A DNA stretch of 29,115 bases, taken from contig JBGTDM010000085.1 of assembly GCA_041748315.1 (NCBI GenBank), positions 1 through 29,115 of the forward strand. The letters run 5' to 3'. The stretch comes from CALMEE01 sp041748315 (GTDB lineage: Bacteria; Planctomycetota; Planctomycetia; Pirellulales; Pirellulaceae). A program made the position numbers and the translations under genes. Under the pieces are notes generated by a model, which saw nothing but the letters and a program-made list of their open reading frames with translations, had not been told where the DNA came from and made no database searches. The stretch's first letter is position 1. Every line of letters starts with the position of its first letter. This document shows positions 6,679 to 14,587 of this stretch, in pieces.

Positions 6679-9194
6679 TCCACAATCTTGGTAAACCAGC
6701 GACAGGTTACTATCGCCCGAATCAGAATTGGCAATGTGGGAATGCCTGCCATAGCTGTCACTTCGGCCCGAGTGATAAGGGGGAATGTCAAGCCGTCGCC
6801 GAATGCAATCCGATCGCTACCGAAACAGGTTGGAAATGTACGCGTACACCGCTACTAGGAGGACCCTGCGACGATGGGCCAAGTGATAGCGGGGTTTGCG
6901 GGTGTGCAATGCGTCATTGTAATCCCCTCCGTTCGCTACGATGGTGGCGAGGACGACTGACAGCGGCTGTTACCATCGCAACCATCGGTGCGCTGGTGCT
7001 GCTGTTCTCTCGGCCCAATGCCAATCAGTTTCTTGCTCCTGGTCCACTCTCCGGTAGTCATGCTCAGGTGTTGGTCGATGAGCAACGTTGTGCTGCGTGC
7101 CATGGTGCCGGCGGGACCGGTCCGTTGGCCTGGATTGCCGATACGCTAAGTGGTGGCCGGGCGATTCCGCATTCGCAATCGGATCTGTGCATCGTTTGTC
7201 ACAAAGAAAAGATCGATTCCGCTTTGGCAACCAACCCACATAATCTGTCATTTGATCTGCTGGCAGAAATGACCAAAAAGGCGCAGAGTGCCAGTCCCAA
7301 CGTCCATGTCACGTCGGGAATCTCAGGACAGTTGTTCAATAGCCGCACAACCGCGCGCGACGGTCATGCCCCCATTGCCTGCTCAGCATGCCACCGCGAG
7401 CATCATGGACACGATAACGACCTGAAACAACTTTCCGATCGAAGCTGCCAGGCGTGCCATCGTCAACAGTTTAATCACTTTGCCTCAGATCATCCAGATT
7501 TTTCGAACTGGCCTGTCGCACGTGATCGGTCGATCAAGTTCAACCACAACTCTCATGCTTTCAAACATTTCATCGAGCAAAACAAAAGTTTCGATTGCAA
7601 CTCCTGTCATCAACGCGATCCATCTGGAGACCTACAGCTGCTTGGAACGTTTGAAAACACATGTGCTGAGTGTCATCAACCCTCCATGATGCAAGGGAGT
7701 GGAGGCTGGACGTTTTTTTCACTACCTATGATCGACCACGACGCAATACGAGGGGCCTCGTCAGCGATCGGAGAGTGGCCAGCAGCAGCAACCGGTGACT
7801 TTGACGGTGAACTTCCCGAAATAATGCGTCTGCTGCTAGCCGCCGATCCCAAGGCAGCACCAGCTCTAAATCGACTGGGCACCAACTTTCAATTCGGTGA
7901 CGTTGACCCGGATGACGTCCAACAAGTTCGCGATGTGACCGATGTCTTATGGGGGATTAAACTGCTGCTTTGGGACTTCTCCGTCGACGGAAAAGAGGTG
8001 GTGCGTACACGACTCGGTGCTTTATTGGGAAACCCTGTATCGGATCGAGAACTAAACGATTTAACCGTTGGATTTGACCAAATGAAATTTCTCAGAGCGC
8101 GCCTGAATTGGTTGCCTGACCTTGCAAATGAAATTACGCTTAAACTCCCGAATCACAACTCGCCTCGGCGAGGTTCACAAGTGGTCCATCAGGTCGTTGG
8201 CGATCGAACACTGGTGGTTCCCGAGTCCGGAGATGTGCTTGCCCGCCCGCTGTTTCAATTCCAAGACGACGTGCTGGCTGAAAACCCACTTAAGAAATTG
8301 TTGGGGGATCGTTCTCGAAACCCACAATCAGCGATACCACTTGCGGAGCAGACTCAACTACCCGTTGTGATCGACGGCGGCCAAACCCAAAACGCGATTC
8401 GGATTCCGGAACGCATTGATAACCGGTACATCGATGGCAGCGTCCCCCGACAGTTTGAATTCCCCAAGTCGACTGACGACGAGCTTCTCGCTGAGAATCC
8501 GCTGCAAGTATTCAATCGCAATCCGCCCCGACAGAACCAACCTTTGGGGCCCCCGGCCTCGGACCAAACGGGAATCGATCGAGCCAGCGAAGTGGCAGAT
8601 CCTTCACCCCAATTCGACTCAACGATTTCCAGCGCTGCAAGAATCCGTGAATTGGAGGGGGCATTGGTCGAACTGCTACGCAACCAACGGGGAAGTTGGT
8701 ATCAAGATGACAGTACGTTTAGTATCTCGTATCGTCATACTGGGCACGCGGATCAGTACCTTCGTTCTTGGACCGAGATCGCGGTTAAGGCCCGGCATTT
8801 GCGCGTATCGGCGGCCGATGAACTGTTTCGCGCGATGACGTCGCCAACGGCTCAAGGGCAATGTTTCGCTTGCCACTCTTGGGCGGGCAATAGCGCACAG
8901 ATTCACTGGCTTCCAACCTATCGCAATCCTGCAAAGTCTCAGATCACAAAATTTTCCCACGCCCCGCATATCATCCAGCCGAAATTGAACGACTGTCAAC
9001 AATGCCATGAATTGAGCGGGAGCCCGGCGATCGATGGAATTGTTGCATTTTCTGACTTCAAGGTGATGTCAAAAGCTCAATGTGTTAGCTGCCATCAACC
9101 AGGAGGCGCGGAGAGTAACTGCACGACATGCCATTCCTATCATGTGCATCAGGATATCCAATCGTACTTGATTGAGACCACGACGCCAAAATGA
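6675..9194 (+). CDS. Membrane-anchored decaheme cytochrome c with Cys-rich cytoplasmic N-terminal domain
   Basis: This is an 839-aa protein. Residues 1-90 precede the only membrane segment (about 94-112) and should be cytoplasmic. They hold ten Cys (21, 25, 28, 38, 44, 55, 65, 75, 77, 82) in two repeats sharing GPSDxGxC...CNP. The one CxxCH there (25-29) is therefore probably an iron-sulfur or metal ligand set and not heme c. The exported part has ten CxxCH sites, with Cys at 139, 172, 236, 258, 308, 330, 730, 774, 803 and 816. That gives six hemes in an N-terminal block and four in a C-terminal block. The 395-residue heme-free middle contains a duplicated LAENPL motif. The gene closes the operon and overlaps the cytochrome b-like gene by ATGA. 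It probably carries electrons from the membrane into or across the periplasm. Confidence 0.88.
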   Translation: MIHNLGKPATGYYRPNQNWQCGNACHSCHFGPSDKGECQAVAECNPIATETGWKCTRTPLLGGPCDDGPSDSGVCGCAMRHCNPLRSLRWWRGRLTAAVTIATIGALVLLFSRPNANQFLAPGPLSGSHAQVLVDEQRCAACHGAGGTGPLAWIADTLSGGRAIPHSQSDLCIVCHKEKIDSALATNPHNLSFDLLAEMTKKAQSASPNVHVTSGISGQLFNSRTTARDGHAPIACSACHREHHGHDNDLKQLSDRSCQACHRQQFNHFASDHPDFSNWPVARDRSIKFNHNSHAFKHFIEQNKSFDCNSCHQRDPSGDLQLLGTFENTCAECHQPSMMQGSGGWTFFSLPMIDHDAIRGASSAIGEWPAAATGDFDGELPEIMRLLLAADPKAAPALNRLGTNFQFGDVDPDDVQQVRDVTDVLWGIKLLLWDFSVDGKEVVRTRLGALLGNPVSDRELNDLTVGFDQMKFLRARLNWLPDLANEITLKLPNHNSPRRGSQVVHQVVGDRTLVVPESGDVLARPLFQFQDDVLAENPLKKLLGDRSRNPQSAIPLAEQTQLPVVIDGGQTQNAIRIPERIDNRYIDGSVPRQFEFPKSTDDELLAENPLQVFNRNPPRQNQPLGPPASDQTGIDRASEVADPSPQFDSTISSAARIRELEGALVELLRNQRGSWYQDDSTFSISYRHTGHADQYLRSWTEIAVKARHLRVSAADELFRAMTSPTAQGQCFACHSWAGNSAQIHWLPTYRNPAKSQITKFSHAPHIIQPKLNDCQQCHELSGSPAIDGIVAFSDFKVMSKAQCVSCHQPGGAESNCTTCHSYHVHQDIQSYLIETTTPK

Positions 9195-9570
9195 TGTCGG
9201 TCGTTACGAGCGACCGTTACCTTCAATCTCTTCAACCTGAACCGACGCCTAAACTGACCAATCCCCTCAAATTAGCACTCAAATCCCGGACTTTCCCGTT
9301 GATGTTGTTGTTTAGCCTCGGCGAGCGGCGTGTTCTCGCTCAGCTTTTTGGCAAGGCTCATCGATGAAAGTTTTCGCGAAATTGATATTGGGGAATTTAT
9401 CGCTGTTTTGGTAAACTCGACCCGCCTGCCAATCGCAACGGCGGACTGAACTGATATCACAAATGCAATTCGAGCCGAATATCGTTCGAGCGTGGGTCGT
9501 TGTCAGTTTATCGTCGTTGACTTAACGGTGAAATCATGGATGAAACTCGACGGTTGTGCCGAGGTGACAC
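9195..9570. other. Intergenic region after the redox operon
   Basis: The 376 bp contain a small stem-loop just after the decaheme stop (9198-9216, listed separately) and presumably the promoter of the 9571 gene. A 62-codon minus-strand frame at 9272-9460 has no recognisable domain and no clear Shine-Dalgarno, and is not called. Nothing else is seen. Confidence 0.5.
9198..9216 (+). terminator. Stem-loop directly after the decaheme cytochrome gene
   Basis: CGGTCG (9198-9203) and CGACCG (9211-9216) form a perfect 6-bp stem with a 7-nt loop, starting three bases after the stop. The downstream sequence is pyrimidine-rich but lacks a real T-run, so it is at best a weak intrinsic terminator or a 3'-end stabilising hairpin. 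Confidence 0.35.
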
Positions 9571-9975
9571 ATGCAGGACACCCCAGTTGTTGGACTCGAT
9601 CATAAGGATTTTAACCACATGGACATGGAACAACTCCAAGCTTACATGAACCTTGGACTGACGTGGATCGGATTTGGCACGGTTGTCGGCTTGGCAGCCA
9701 AGGCGCTGATGCCGGGGCGTGATCCCGGCGGATCGATCGCCACGGTCTTAATGGGAATTGTAGGGACCCTTATTGGCTGTGCATTGCTCAAATACTTCTA
9801 TTGGGAAGAGACCATTCAACCGATCAGCATCAAAGGGTTTTTTGTGGGCACCGCCGGCGCGCTGGTCATATTGACTTGTTACAAAGTATTAGGTGGGTAT
9901 TGGTTTACCGAAGGGGAGTATACGCGACGACGACGACGGCGACGTGGCCAGAGCGAATATTCCTATGAAGATTGA
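9571..9975 (+). CDS. GlsB/YeaQ/YmgE (transglycosylase-associated) family small membrane protein
   Basis: This is a 134-aa protein with three hydrophobic segments (approximately 27-46, 55-75, 88-106). It contains the family pattern of a Gly-rich first helix followed by LMPGRDPGG and a helix with GIVGTLIG, typical of the transglycosylase-associated/GlsB family, whose members are stress-induced small inner-membrane proteins of unclear function. The hydrophilic N-terminus (about 25 residues) and an Arg-rich tail (seven consecutive Arg near 119-125, then an acidic/Tyr end) make it longer than the usual 80-90 aa form. The ATG at 9571 follows an excellent GAGGTGA Shine-Dalgarno at 9561-9567. The gene is single, with no obvious operon partner. 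Confidence 0.85.
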   Translation: MQDTPVVGLDHKDFNHMDMEQLQAYMNLGLTWIGFGTVVGLAAKALMPGRDPGGSIATVLMGIVGTLIGCALLKYFYWEETIQPISIKGFFVGTAGALVILTCYKVLGGYWFTEGEYTRRRRRRRGQSEYSYED

Positions 9976-10075
9976 CGACGCTTCAGGACTTGTTTCTCTG
10001 GACTCATCGACTTCAGCACTTTGACGAAGATCCTCTGGGGGACCGGGCAACCCGTACCGGCGATCAAGGCATTGA

Positions 10076-10753
10076 TCAGCGATCCAAATGCTGTCGAATG
10101 AACAAATCCAGCGCTTCTGCAGGTTGCTCGCCAGATAGCTCGGCTACAATTGTTCCGGATTTGTCGTATAGACGATAATGGGGTAATTGACTAATCGAAA
10201 AGTCTTCAAAGGCGTCCCCGATTTTGAGCCTTCGAATCATGTGGGCAAACGTCGCCTGATGGGATTGGAGAAACTCGACCACCTCCGCTTGTTCTTCGAT
10301 TTCATCCAAACTGACCGAGATCACCACCAAACCACGATCATGGTGCCGTTCATGCAATTGGACGGTAAGTGGAAAGTGCTTAACGCAGGGACCGCACCAA
10401 GTCGCCCAAAAGTCCACGAAAAACAGTTCACCAGGTTGTTGTGAAATCCAATCCTTAAGTTCAAGGTGATCTGTTTCAATCAAATGCACCTGATGGTGTA
10501 GCTCATTTTTGCGGGCGAAGCGGTCCTGCAACTTCGCAACTTCATCGGACTTACCCTCGGCGAGTTCAACTGCTATTTCCGAATCAACCACGGTTGCGTC
10601 GTGATCGCCGTTCAACGTGTTCGTCGATTGTGAAGCGTCAGGAGGTAGGGGCTTAGATGGTCCAGTCGAATCCAAGCGACAGCCGCCAAGAACCAGACTA
10701 AAAGCAATCAGAACGAAAGACATAAACGCAGCAGTTTGATTGGTCATCATCAT
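10076..10753 (-). CDS. TlpA-like thioredoxin-fold lipoprotein
   Basis: This is a 225-aa protein. The start is a run of three ATG codons at 10753-10745; the first is used here, with a weak AAAGAG upstream. A lipoprotein signal ends in the lipobox VLGGC (Cys25), so the protein should be membrane-tethered outside the cytoplasm. After a variable acidic linker (30-100), the thioredoxin-like domain has the redox motif WCGPC (119-123) and the expected cis-Pro (LPHY, Pro191). It is of TlpA/ResA type and probably reduces periplasmic disulfides, as in cytochrome c or metalloenzyme maturation. The frame is open upstream to 10921, but that extension would bury the lipobox signal and is rejected. It is co-oriented with another redoxin gene at 11060-11653, separated by a terminator-like hairpin. 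Confidence 0.88.
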   Translation of the reverse strand: MMMTNQTAAFMSFVLIAFSLVLGGCRLDSTGPSKPLPPDASQSTNTLNGDHDATVVDSEIAVELAEGKSDEVAKLQDRFARKNELHHQVHLIETDHLELKDWISQQPGELFFVDFWATWCGPCVKHFPLTVQLHERHHDRGLVVISVSLDEIEEQAEVVEFLQSHQATFAHMIRRLKIGDAFEDFSISQLPHYRLYDKSGTIVAELSGEQPAEALDLFIRQHLDR

Positions 10754-10889
10754 TGCAACTCTTTCTATTTCAATCGATCCCTTGCAACAATCTAATCTGT
10801 ACGAGGTTTGATTTGCGTGTCGATTACGACCACGTCCCTGCCATAAACCCGCAGGCTTAAAACATCTTACCGAGTGTGGTTTCGTGCGG

Positions 10890-10934
10890 CAAATAAACAA
10901 ACAGCCGCACGGACTGGTCATCGTCCGTACGGCT
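10890..10934 (-). terminator. Rho-independent terminator of the redoxin gene
   Basis: On the minus strand an arm at 10934-10923 pairs with one at 10914-10903 (12 bp with one mismatch) around an 8-nt loop. A T-rich run (GTTTGTTTATTTG, 10902-10890) follows. It lies about 125 nt after the stop of the 11060-11653 gene and upstream of the 10753 start, so it probably separates the two thioredoxin-fold genes transcriptionally. Confidence 0.7.
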
Positions 10935-11059
10935 CAACGGGGGGTCTAAACTCTTGGAGGTTGTGTTTCCGTTTAAACCGAATGCAAGTTCTTACTTACG
11001 AATTAAACCAGGATATTGGTTTCTAAGGTGAACTTTGATTTCAAAGAGTCGCTCCGTTA

Positions 11060-11653
11060 TTACGAACCAAACTTAATTCCGCAACCGAAGGCCTTTTTGT
11101 AACTAACGGGTACAGATTCTCCAGACAACAAAGCGTCGACGGCGTCAATCACATAGTTTTCTGTTGGCTCCGATCGATAAGTATCGTCAAAAGCTCCTTG
11201 GTAAGCGACTTTCAGCTCACTGTCGAGCACAAACATGTGAGGCGTAACGGTTGCTCCATAAGCTCGTGCACTTTCTCCTGAGCCGTCGTATGCGTAGGCA
11301 AAATTAAAACCCTTTTCTTTTGCATACTTCGCCATCGCTTCGACATCTTCACCGCGGTGGTTGTTGATTGCAACAAATTGAACGTTCTTGTCCTTGTACT
11401 TTTCGACAAACTCGATGAATCGTTCTTCATAGGCAACAGCGACTGGGCAGCTATTGCATGTAAACACGACAACCACGACATCCGCATCTGAAAAATCTTT
11501 TAATGTGACTTCTTGGCCATCAATTGCAGTTGCTTTAAAAGCAGGAGCTTTGTCACCGGTTTTTAATACGGTGTCAACTTCCTGAGCGATCGCCACTGTA
11601 CAAAAAACGGCGCTCAATAGTGAGAAAATTCCAAGTAACGCTGGGATACGCAT
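11060..11653 (-). CDS. Secreted redoxin (AhpC/TSA-thioredoxin superfamily) with CxxCP motif
   Basis: This is a 197-aa exported protein. The signal peptide covers about residues 1-23 (cleavage after AIA). The domain begins GDKAPAFKATAIDGQEVTL, the standard peroxiredoxin/redoxin opening. The active site is FTCNSCP (Cys66, Cys69, Pro70), as in the thioredoxin-family group with CNxCP motifs, and TPHMFVLD supplies the cis-Pro. It is probably a periplasmic thiol oxidoreductase. The ATG at 11653 is chosen because a strong AAAGGAG Shine-Dalgarno lies seven bases upstream and the signal peptide starts there; the open frame continues upstream to 11704 without support. The C-terminus has one further Cys (FGCGIKFGS). 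A terminator-like hairpin follows about 125 nt downstream. Confidence 0.9.
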   Translation of the reverse strand: MRIPALLGIFSLLSAVFCTVAIAQEVDTVLKTGDKAPAFKATAIDGQEVTLKDFSDADVVVVVFTCNSCPVAVAYEERFIEFVEKYKDKNVQFVAINNHRGEDVEAMAKYAKEKGFNFAYAYDGSGESARAYGATVTPHMFVLDSELKVAYQGAFDDTYRSEPTENYVIDAVDALLSGESVPVSYKKAFGCGIKFGS

Positions 11654-11704
11654 GAATAGGCTCCTTTGCCGATGCAAAAACGATTGAAAATTTATACTCA
11701 GCAC

Positions 11705-12022
11705 ATTCGTAAGTTGGCTTGCTGTAGACTACGAATTTCAGCCAAAGTTAGTTCACCTGCCAGCAAAACAACTCGATTTTGGTGAAAGGGACCGACCAGC
11801 AGCTCGCAATACAAACAGAACGACTTTTGACTATCGATGGTTACCTTGTCTATTCCCGAACTTTCTAAAATTCTTACCGCTACAAGTATTTATTGCGTTT
11901 TTGGCGGGGGCGGGCCAACGTCACAGGAAGTTTCATCATTGGGAGCAAAACGTCTAAATTCGGGGGAATCTGGTTAGACATTTTGATCGCTCCGGACTAA
12001 AATCATTTTCAATGAAGGTCAA
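11705..12022. other. Divergent intergenic region between redoxin and metal-efflux genes
   Basis: The roughly 320-370 bp between the divergent starts at 11653 and 12023 should hold two promoters. No confident -35/-10 pair, operator palindrome or RNA element was identified. A GGGGGCGGG tract near 11905 stands out in an otherwise AT-richer stretch. Confidence 0.45.
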
Positions 12023-12592
12023 ATGGTTCACAGATTGTCAAACCGACAATCATTTATCGATGTTTTAAAGTACGGGTTTGTCTTGTTATTTAATCGGCGG
12101 GTCATTGCGGTCGTTTGCTGTTCGCTGGTTTTCTACCAGACGGGGGCATGTACCTGCAGTTGCCCTGACGAGAACATCTGGTATCAGGCTTTTTTAACGT
12201 TCGCCCATCGGAGCGACTCGGATACCGATCACCATCAACATAGTGAATCGGGCAATCATGACACCCATCAATCGAATTGTCTGAACTCTGGGTTGGCAAA
12301 TCATTCATTCAGCGACTCTGCGAGTCGTGTCTCTTTTTTCCACCACCTGCATGACGACGAGCATTGTCGGCGCAGTCAACGGACGTTGTTTTCTCCGCGT
12401 AATCGACAAGCAATTGATGCATGGGAATGGCGGACCGATACACGAACGGATCGTGATTTAGTTCGGTTTACTCGCTTGGAAATTTGTGATGCTGATGACG
12501 CGGTTGAAGCGTCGTACGATTTTCGCTTTTTGCCGTCTCGATTGGACGGTGCGCGCCCATTGCGCTCCATGCTTTGCGTGTTCTTGATATAA
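12023..12592 (+). CDS. His-rich exported or membrane-anchored protein beside RND efflux genes
   Basis: This is a 189-aa protein of unrecognised family. A hydrophobic segment at about 17-40 (with CC) is followed by a CTCSCP cluster (Cys43, 45, 47). A histidine-rich stretch then has 11 His between residues 62 and 114, including HHQH and HHLHDDEHC. The C-terminal 70 residues are charged and unremarkable. The ATG at 12023 has AAGG four bases upstream. The His and Cys content and its position directly before an RND adaptor and pump suggest a periplasmic metal-binding accessory or sensor protein. This is inference. It is separated from the adaptor start by about 286 bp, so co-transcription is not certain. 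Confidence 0.65.
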   Translation: MVHRLSNRQSFIDVLKYGFVLLFNRRVIAVVCCSLVFYQTGACTCSCPDENIWYQAFLTFAHRSDSDTDHHQHSESGNHDTHQSNCLNSGLANHSFSDSASRVSFFHHLHDDEHCRRSQRTLFSPRNRQAIDAWEWRTDTRTDRDLVRFTRLEICDADDAVEASYDFRFLPSRLDGARPLRSMLCVFLI

Positions 12593-12878
12593 AGCTCATC
12601 GCATTGTTGCACGGTTGGCCAGTTCGTTGAATAACGAACATAGCCTGCGTGGCAGCATATCTTGCGAATCCTTGCTGTTGGCATAGACGGTCTACCCATT
12701 GATCAAACCGATATCAAACCGTTCATCAAGGATTTATTCGGGCGACGAACCGACTCATAAATTGAGAGGTCGCGTTCTACGACTCAAACGTTCAAATGTT
12801 GTTTACGATCTGTTTTTAGAACTCAGTTTGCGGTGGACAAGCCAGCAAACGATCGACTCGCGATTGGAGACGAACACG

Positions 12879-14327
12879 ATGTCAAGTTCCCATTGGGCCA
12901 AGCCATTTATTTTTGTGGTACCGGTATTGATAGCGCTGGTGGTGGGATTACTACTTCCCGTTTCTCACCTTCGAGACGAAGTTTGGAAGTTGGTTTCGGT
13001 AAACGCCAGTTCTAAGGATGATGCGAATTCCGAACACGGGGACGATCATAACCACGGAGAACATGTCGTGATGTCGGAGACGGTGCGTCGTTCACTCGGT
13101 GTTCGTATCGGACCCCTGATTATGGATGACTATACGGCACATTACGAAATCCACGCGTTTGTTCGAGAACTTCCCGGGGCAACAGACATGCGACTATCGA
13201 GCCGTTTTTCGGGCATCGTAACCAAAGTGCATGTCAGCCAAGGAGAATTTGTTCGTGAAGGGGACCCGCTTTGTCAACTTGAATTGACGGGTCAGGAAAT
13301 TGCGACCGCTCAATCCGAGTTGTTGCAAACGATTTCTCAAAAGGAGATTGTCGACTTAGAAATTGCACGTTTGCAACCGTTGGTCGAGGGCGGCTCGGTG
13401 CCAGGGCGTCGAGTGCTGGAATTGCAATATGAATCGAGTCGGCACCAAGCACGCCTTGCAGCACTGGAACAGGAATTACTTATTCGAGGCTTGACGGGAG
13501 AACAGATTAACTCAATCCAGTCGACTCGAAATTTGATCAAGGAGGTAACGGTATTTGTGCCAAGTGACTTTATGCCACCGCAGTTAAATTCGGCGACGTT
13601 CGATGATTTCGAACGTCGATACTATTTGGAACGGGTCATTGCCAAGCCTGGACGTCATGTCTCGGCAGGTGACGACCTGTTTCTTTTTGCCTATCACGAC
13701 ACACTTGTCGTCGAAGGGCACGCATTTGAGAAAGACCTGCCGACCTTGCGCCAGCTAGTGCATGACAAGCAACCCGTTGCTATTTCTATCGGACCAGAAA
13801 TCGACGAAATTCAGATCCAAGATCAAATGATTGCTTTTATATCAAGCCATGCTACCGAAGAGACAAACGCGTTTCCATTTTTCATTTATTTGAACAATCG
13901 ACCAGATCCAGAGACGGCATCATTTACGAGCACCTCAACACAGACGCCTTCCAAAACCACGGCCACGCTCGGAGGGCTTTGGAAGCCGGGACAGCGAGCT
14001 CATGTGTACATCCCCTTTCGTATATTTAAGAACAAGTACGTGCTCCCCCGAGATGCCGTGGTGAATGATGGTGTACGCAATCTCTTGTTTAAGTGGAGCC
14101 TCGAAGCACACGATCACGATCATGCACATGACGACCACGAGCATTATGAAGAATTTGAACCCGTTGAAGTTCACCTCTTGCATACCGACAGACAGTTTGT
14201 CGTGATCGAACCGAGTTCAAAGTTAAAGGAAGGAACAAGAATTGCCATGTCGAAAGCTCAGAACCTGTTGTTCGCCATGCAAATGTCTTCGGGTGGGGGA
14301 GGTCATGATCATGGTCACGATCACTAG
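12879..14327 (+). CDS. RND efflux periplasmic adaptor (HlyD/CusB-type membrane fusion protein), His-rich
   Basis: This is a 482-aa protein. A hydrophobic N-terminal signal or anchor (9-28) leads to a His-rich segment (HGDDHNHGEH, about 53-62). Next comes a lipoyl/barrel-sandwich domain (FSGIVTKVHVSQGEFVREGD), a helical hairpin (about 130-200) and beta-barrel/MP domains. Two more His-rich stretches follow, HDHDHAHDDHEH near 411-422 and a C-terminal HDHGHDH. These are characteristic of metal-exporting CusB/CzcB relatives. It links the inner-membrane pump to an outer-membrane channel. ATG 12879 is preferred over an upstream frame start at 12699 because GGAG lies nine bases upstream and the anchor follows immediately. 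The pump gene is 260 bp downstream. No outer-membrane factor gene is present in the window. Confidence 0.88.
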   Translation: MSSSHWAKPFIFVVPVLIALVVGLLLPVSHLRDEVWKLVSVNASSKDDANSEHGDDHNHGEHVVMSETVRRSLGVRIGPLIMDDYTAHYEIHAFVRELPGATDMRLSSRFSGIVTKVHVSQGEFVREGDPLCQLELTGQEIATAQSELLQTISQKEIVDLEIARLQPLVEGGSVPGRRVLELQYESSRHQARLAALEQELLIRGLTGEQINSIQSTRNLIKEVTVFVPSDFMPPQLNSATFDDFERRYYLERVIAKPGRHVSAGDDLFLFAYHDTLVVEGHAFEKDLPTLRQLVHDKQPVAISIGPEIDEIQIQDQMIAFISSHATEETNAFPFFIYLNNRPDPETASFTSTSTQTPSKTTATLGGLWKPGQRAHVYIPFRIFKNKYVLPRDAVVNDGVRNLLFKWSLEAHDHDHAHDDHEHYEEFEPVEVHLLHTDRQFVVIEPSSKLKEGTRIAMSKAQNLLFAMQMSSGGGGHDHGHDH

Positions 14328-14441
14328 GAAATACGCCAATAACTTGACATCAGAAGTCCTTACTCGACTGAGTTTGCCGAACCAGATCAATAATCTACAG
14401 ATTTCGTACCAATGCGTTTAAACAGTTCATGTAACTATTCA

Positions 14442-14455
14442 CGGGGCGCGCCCCG
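14442..14455. promoter_or_regulatory. Perfect 14-bp GC-only palindrome between adaptor and pump genes
   Basis: CGGGGCGCGCCCCG is a perfect inverted repeat in an AT-richer 260-bp spacer, 130 bp before the pump start. As RNA it could fold as CGGGG-CGCG-CCCCG followed by GTTTAATT, resembling a short attenuator or terminator. As DNA it could be an operator. Neither use is proven. Confidence 0.5.
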
Positions 14456-14587
14456 GTTTAATTCAATCCAAGGGGGGCCGGCACATATGCCCGCCTACAC
14501 GAATTCTGTATTCGAAGCGTACCGCGAATGCCAACCACGACGTCGCTGCTATGTGAACAATTGCATTAACTGAAAGATTGACCTTCG

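Noticed and set aside
6745..6765. Eleventh CxxCH (residues 25-29) as a heme c site of the decaheme protein
   Set aside because: It precedes the only membrane helix and should be cytoplasmic, where heme c attachment does not occur; it fits a Cys-rich repeat better.
9272..9460. 62-codon minus-strand open frame after the redox operon
   Set aside because: No domain, no Shine-Dalgarno and no neighbour logic; it could be real but cannot be supported.
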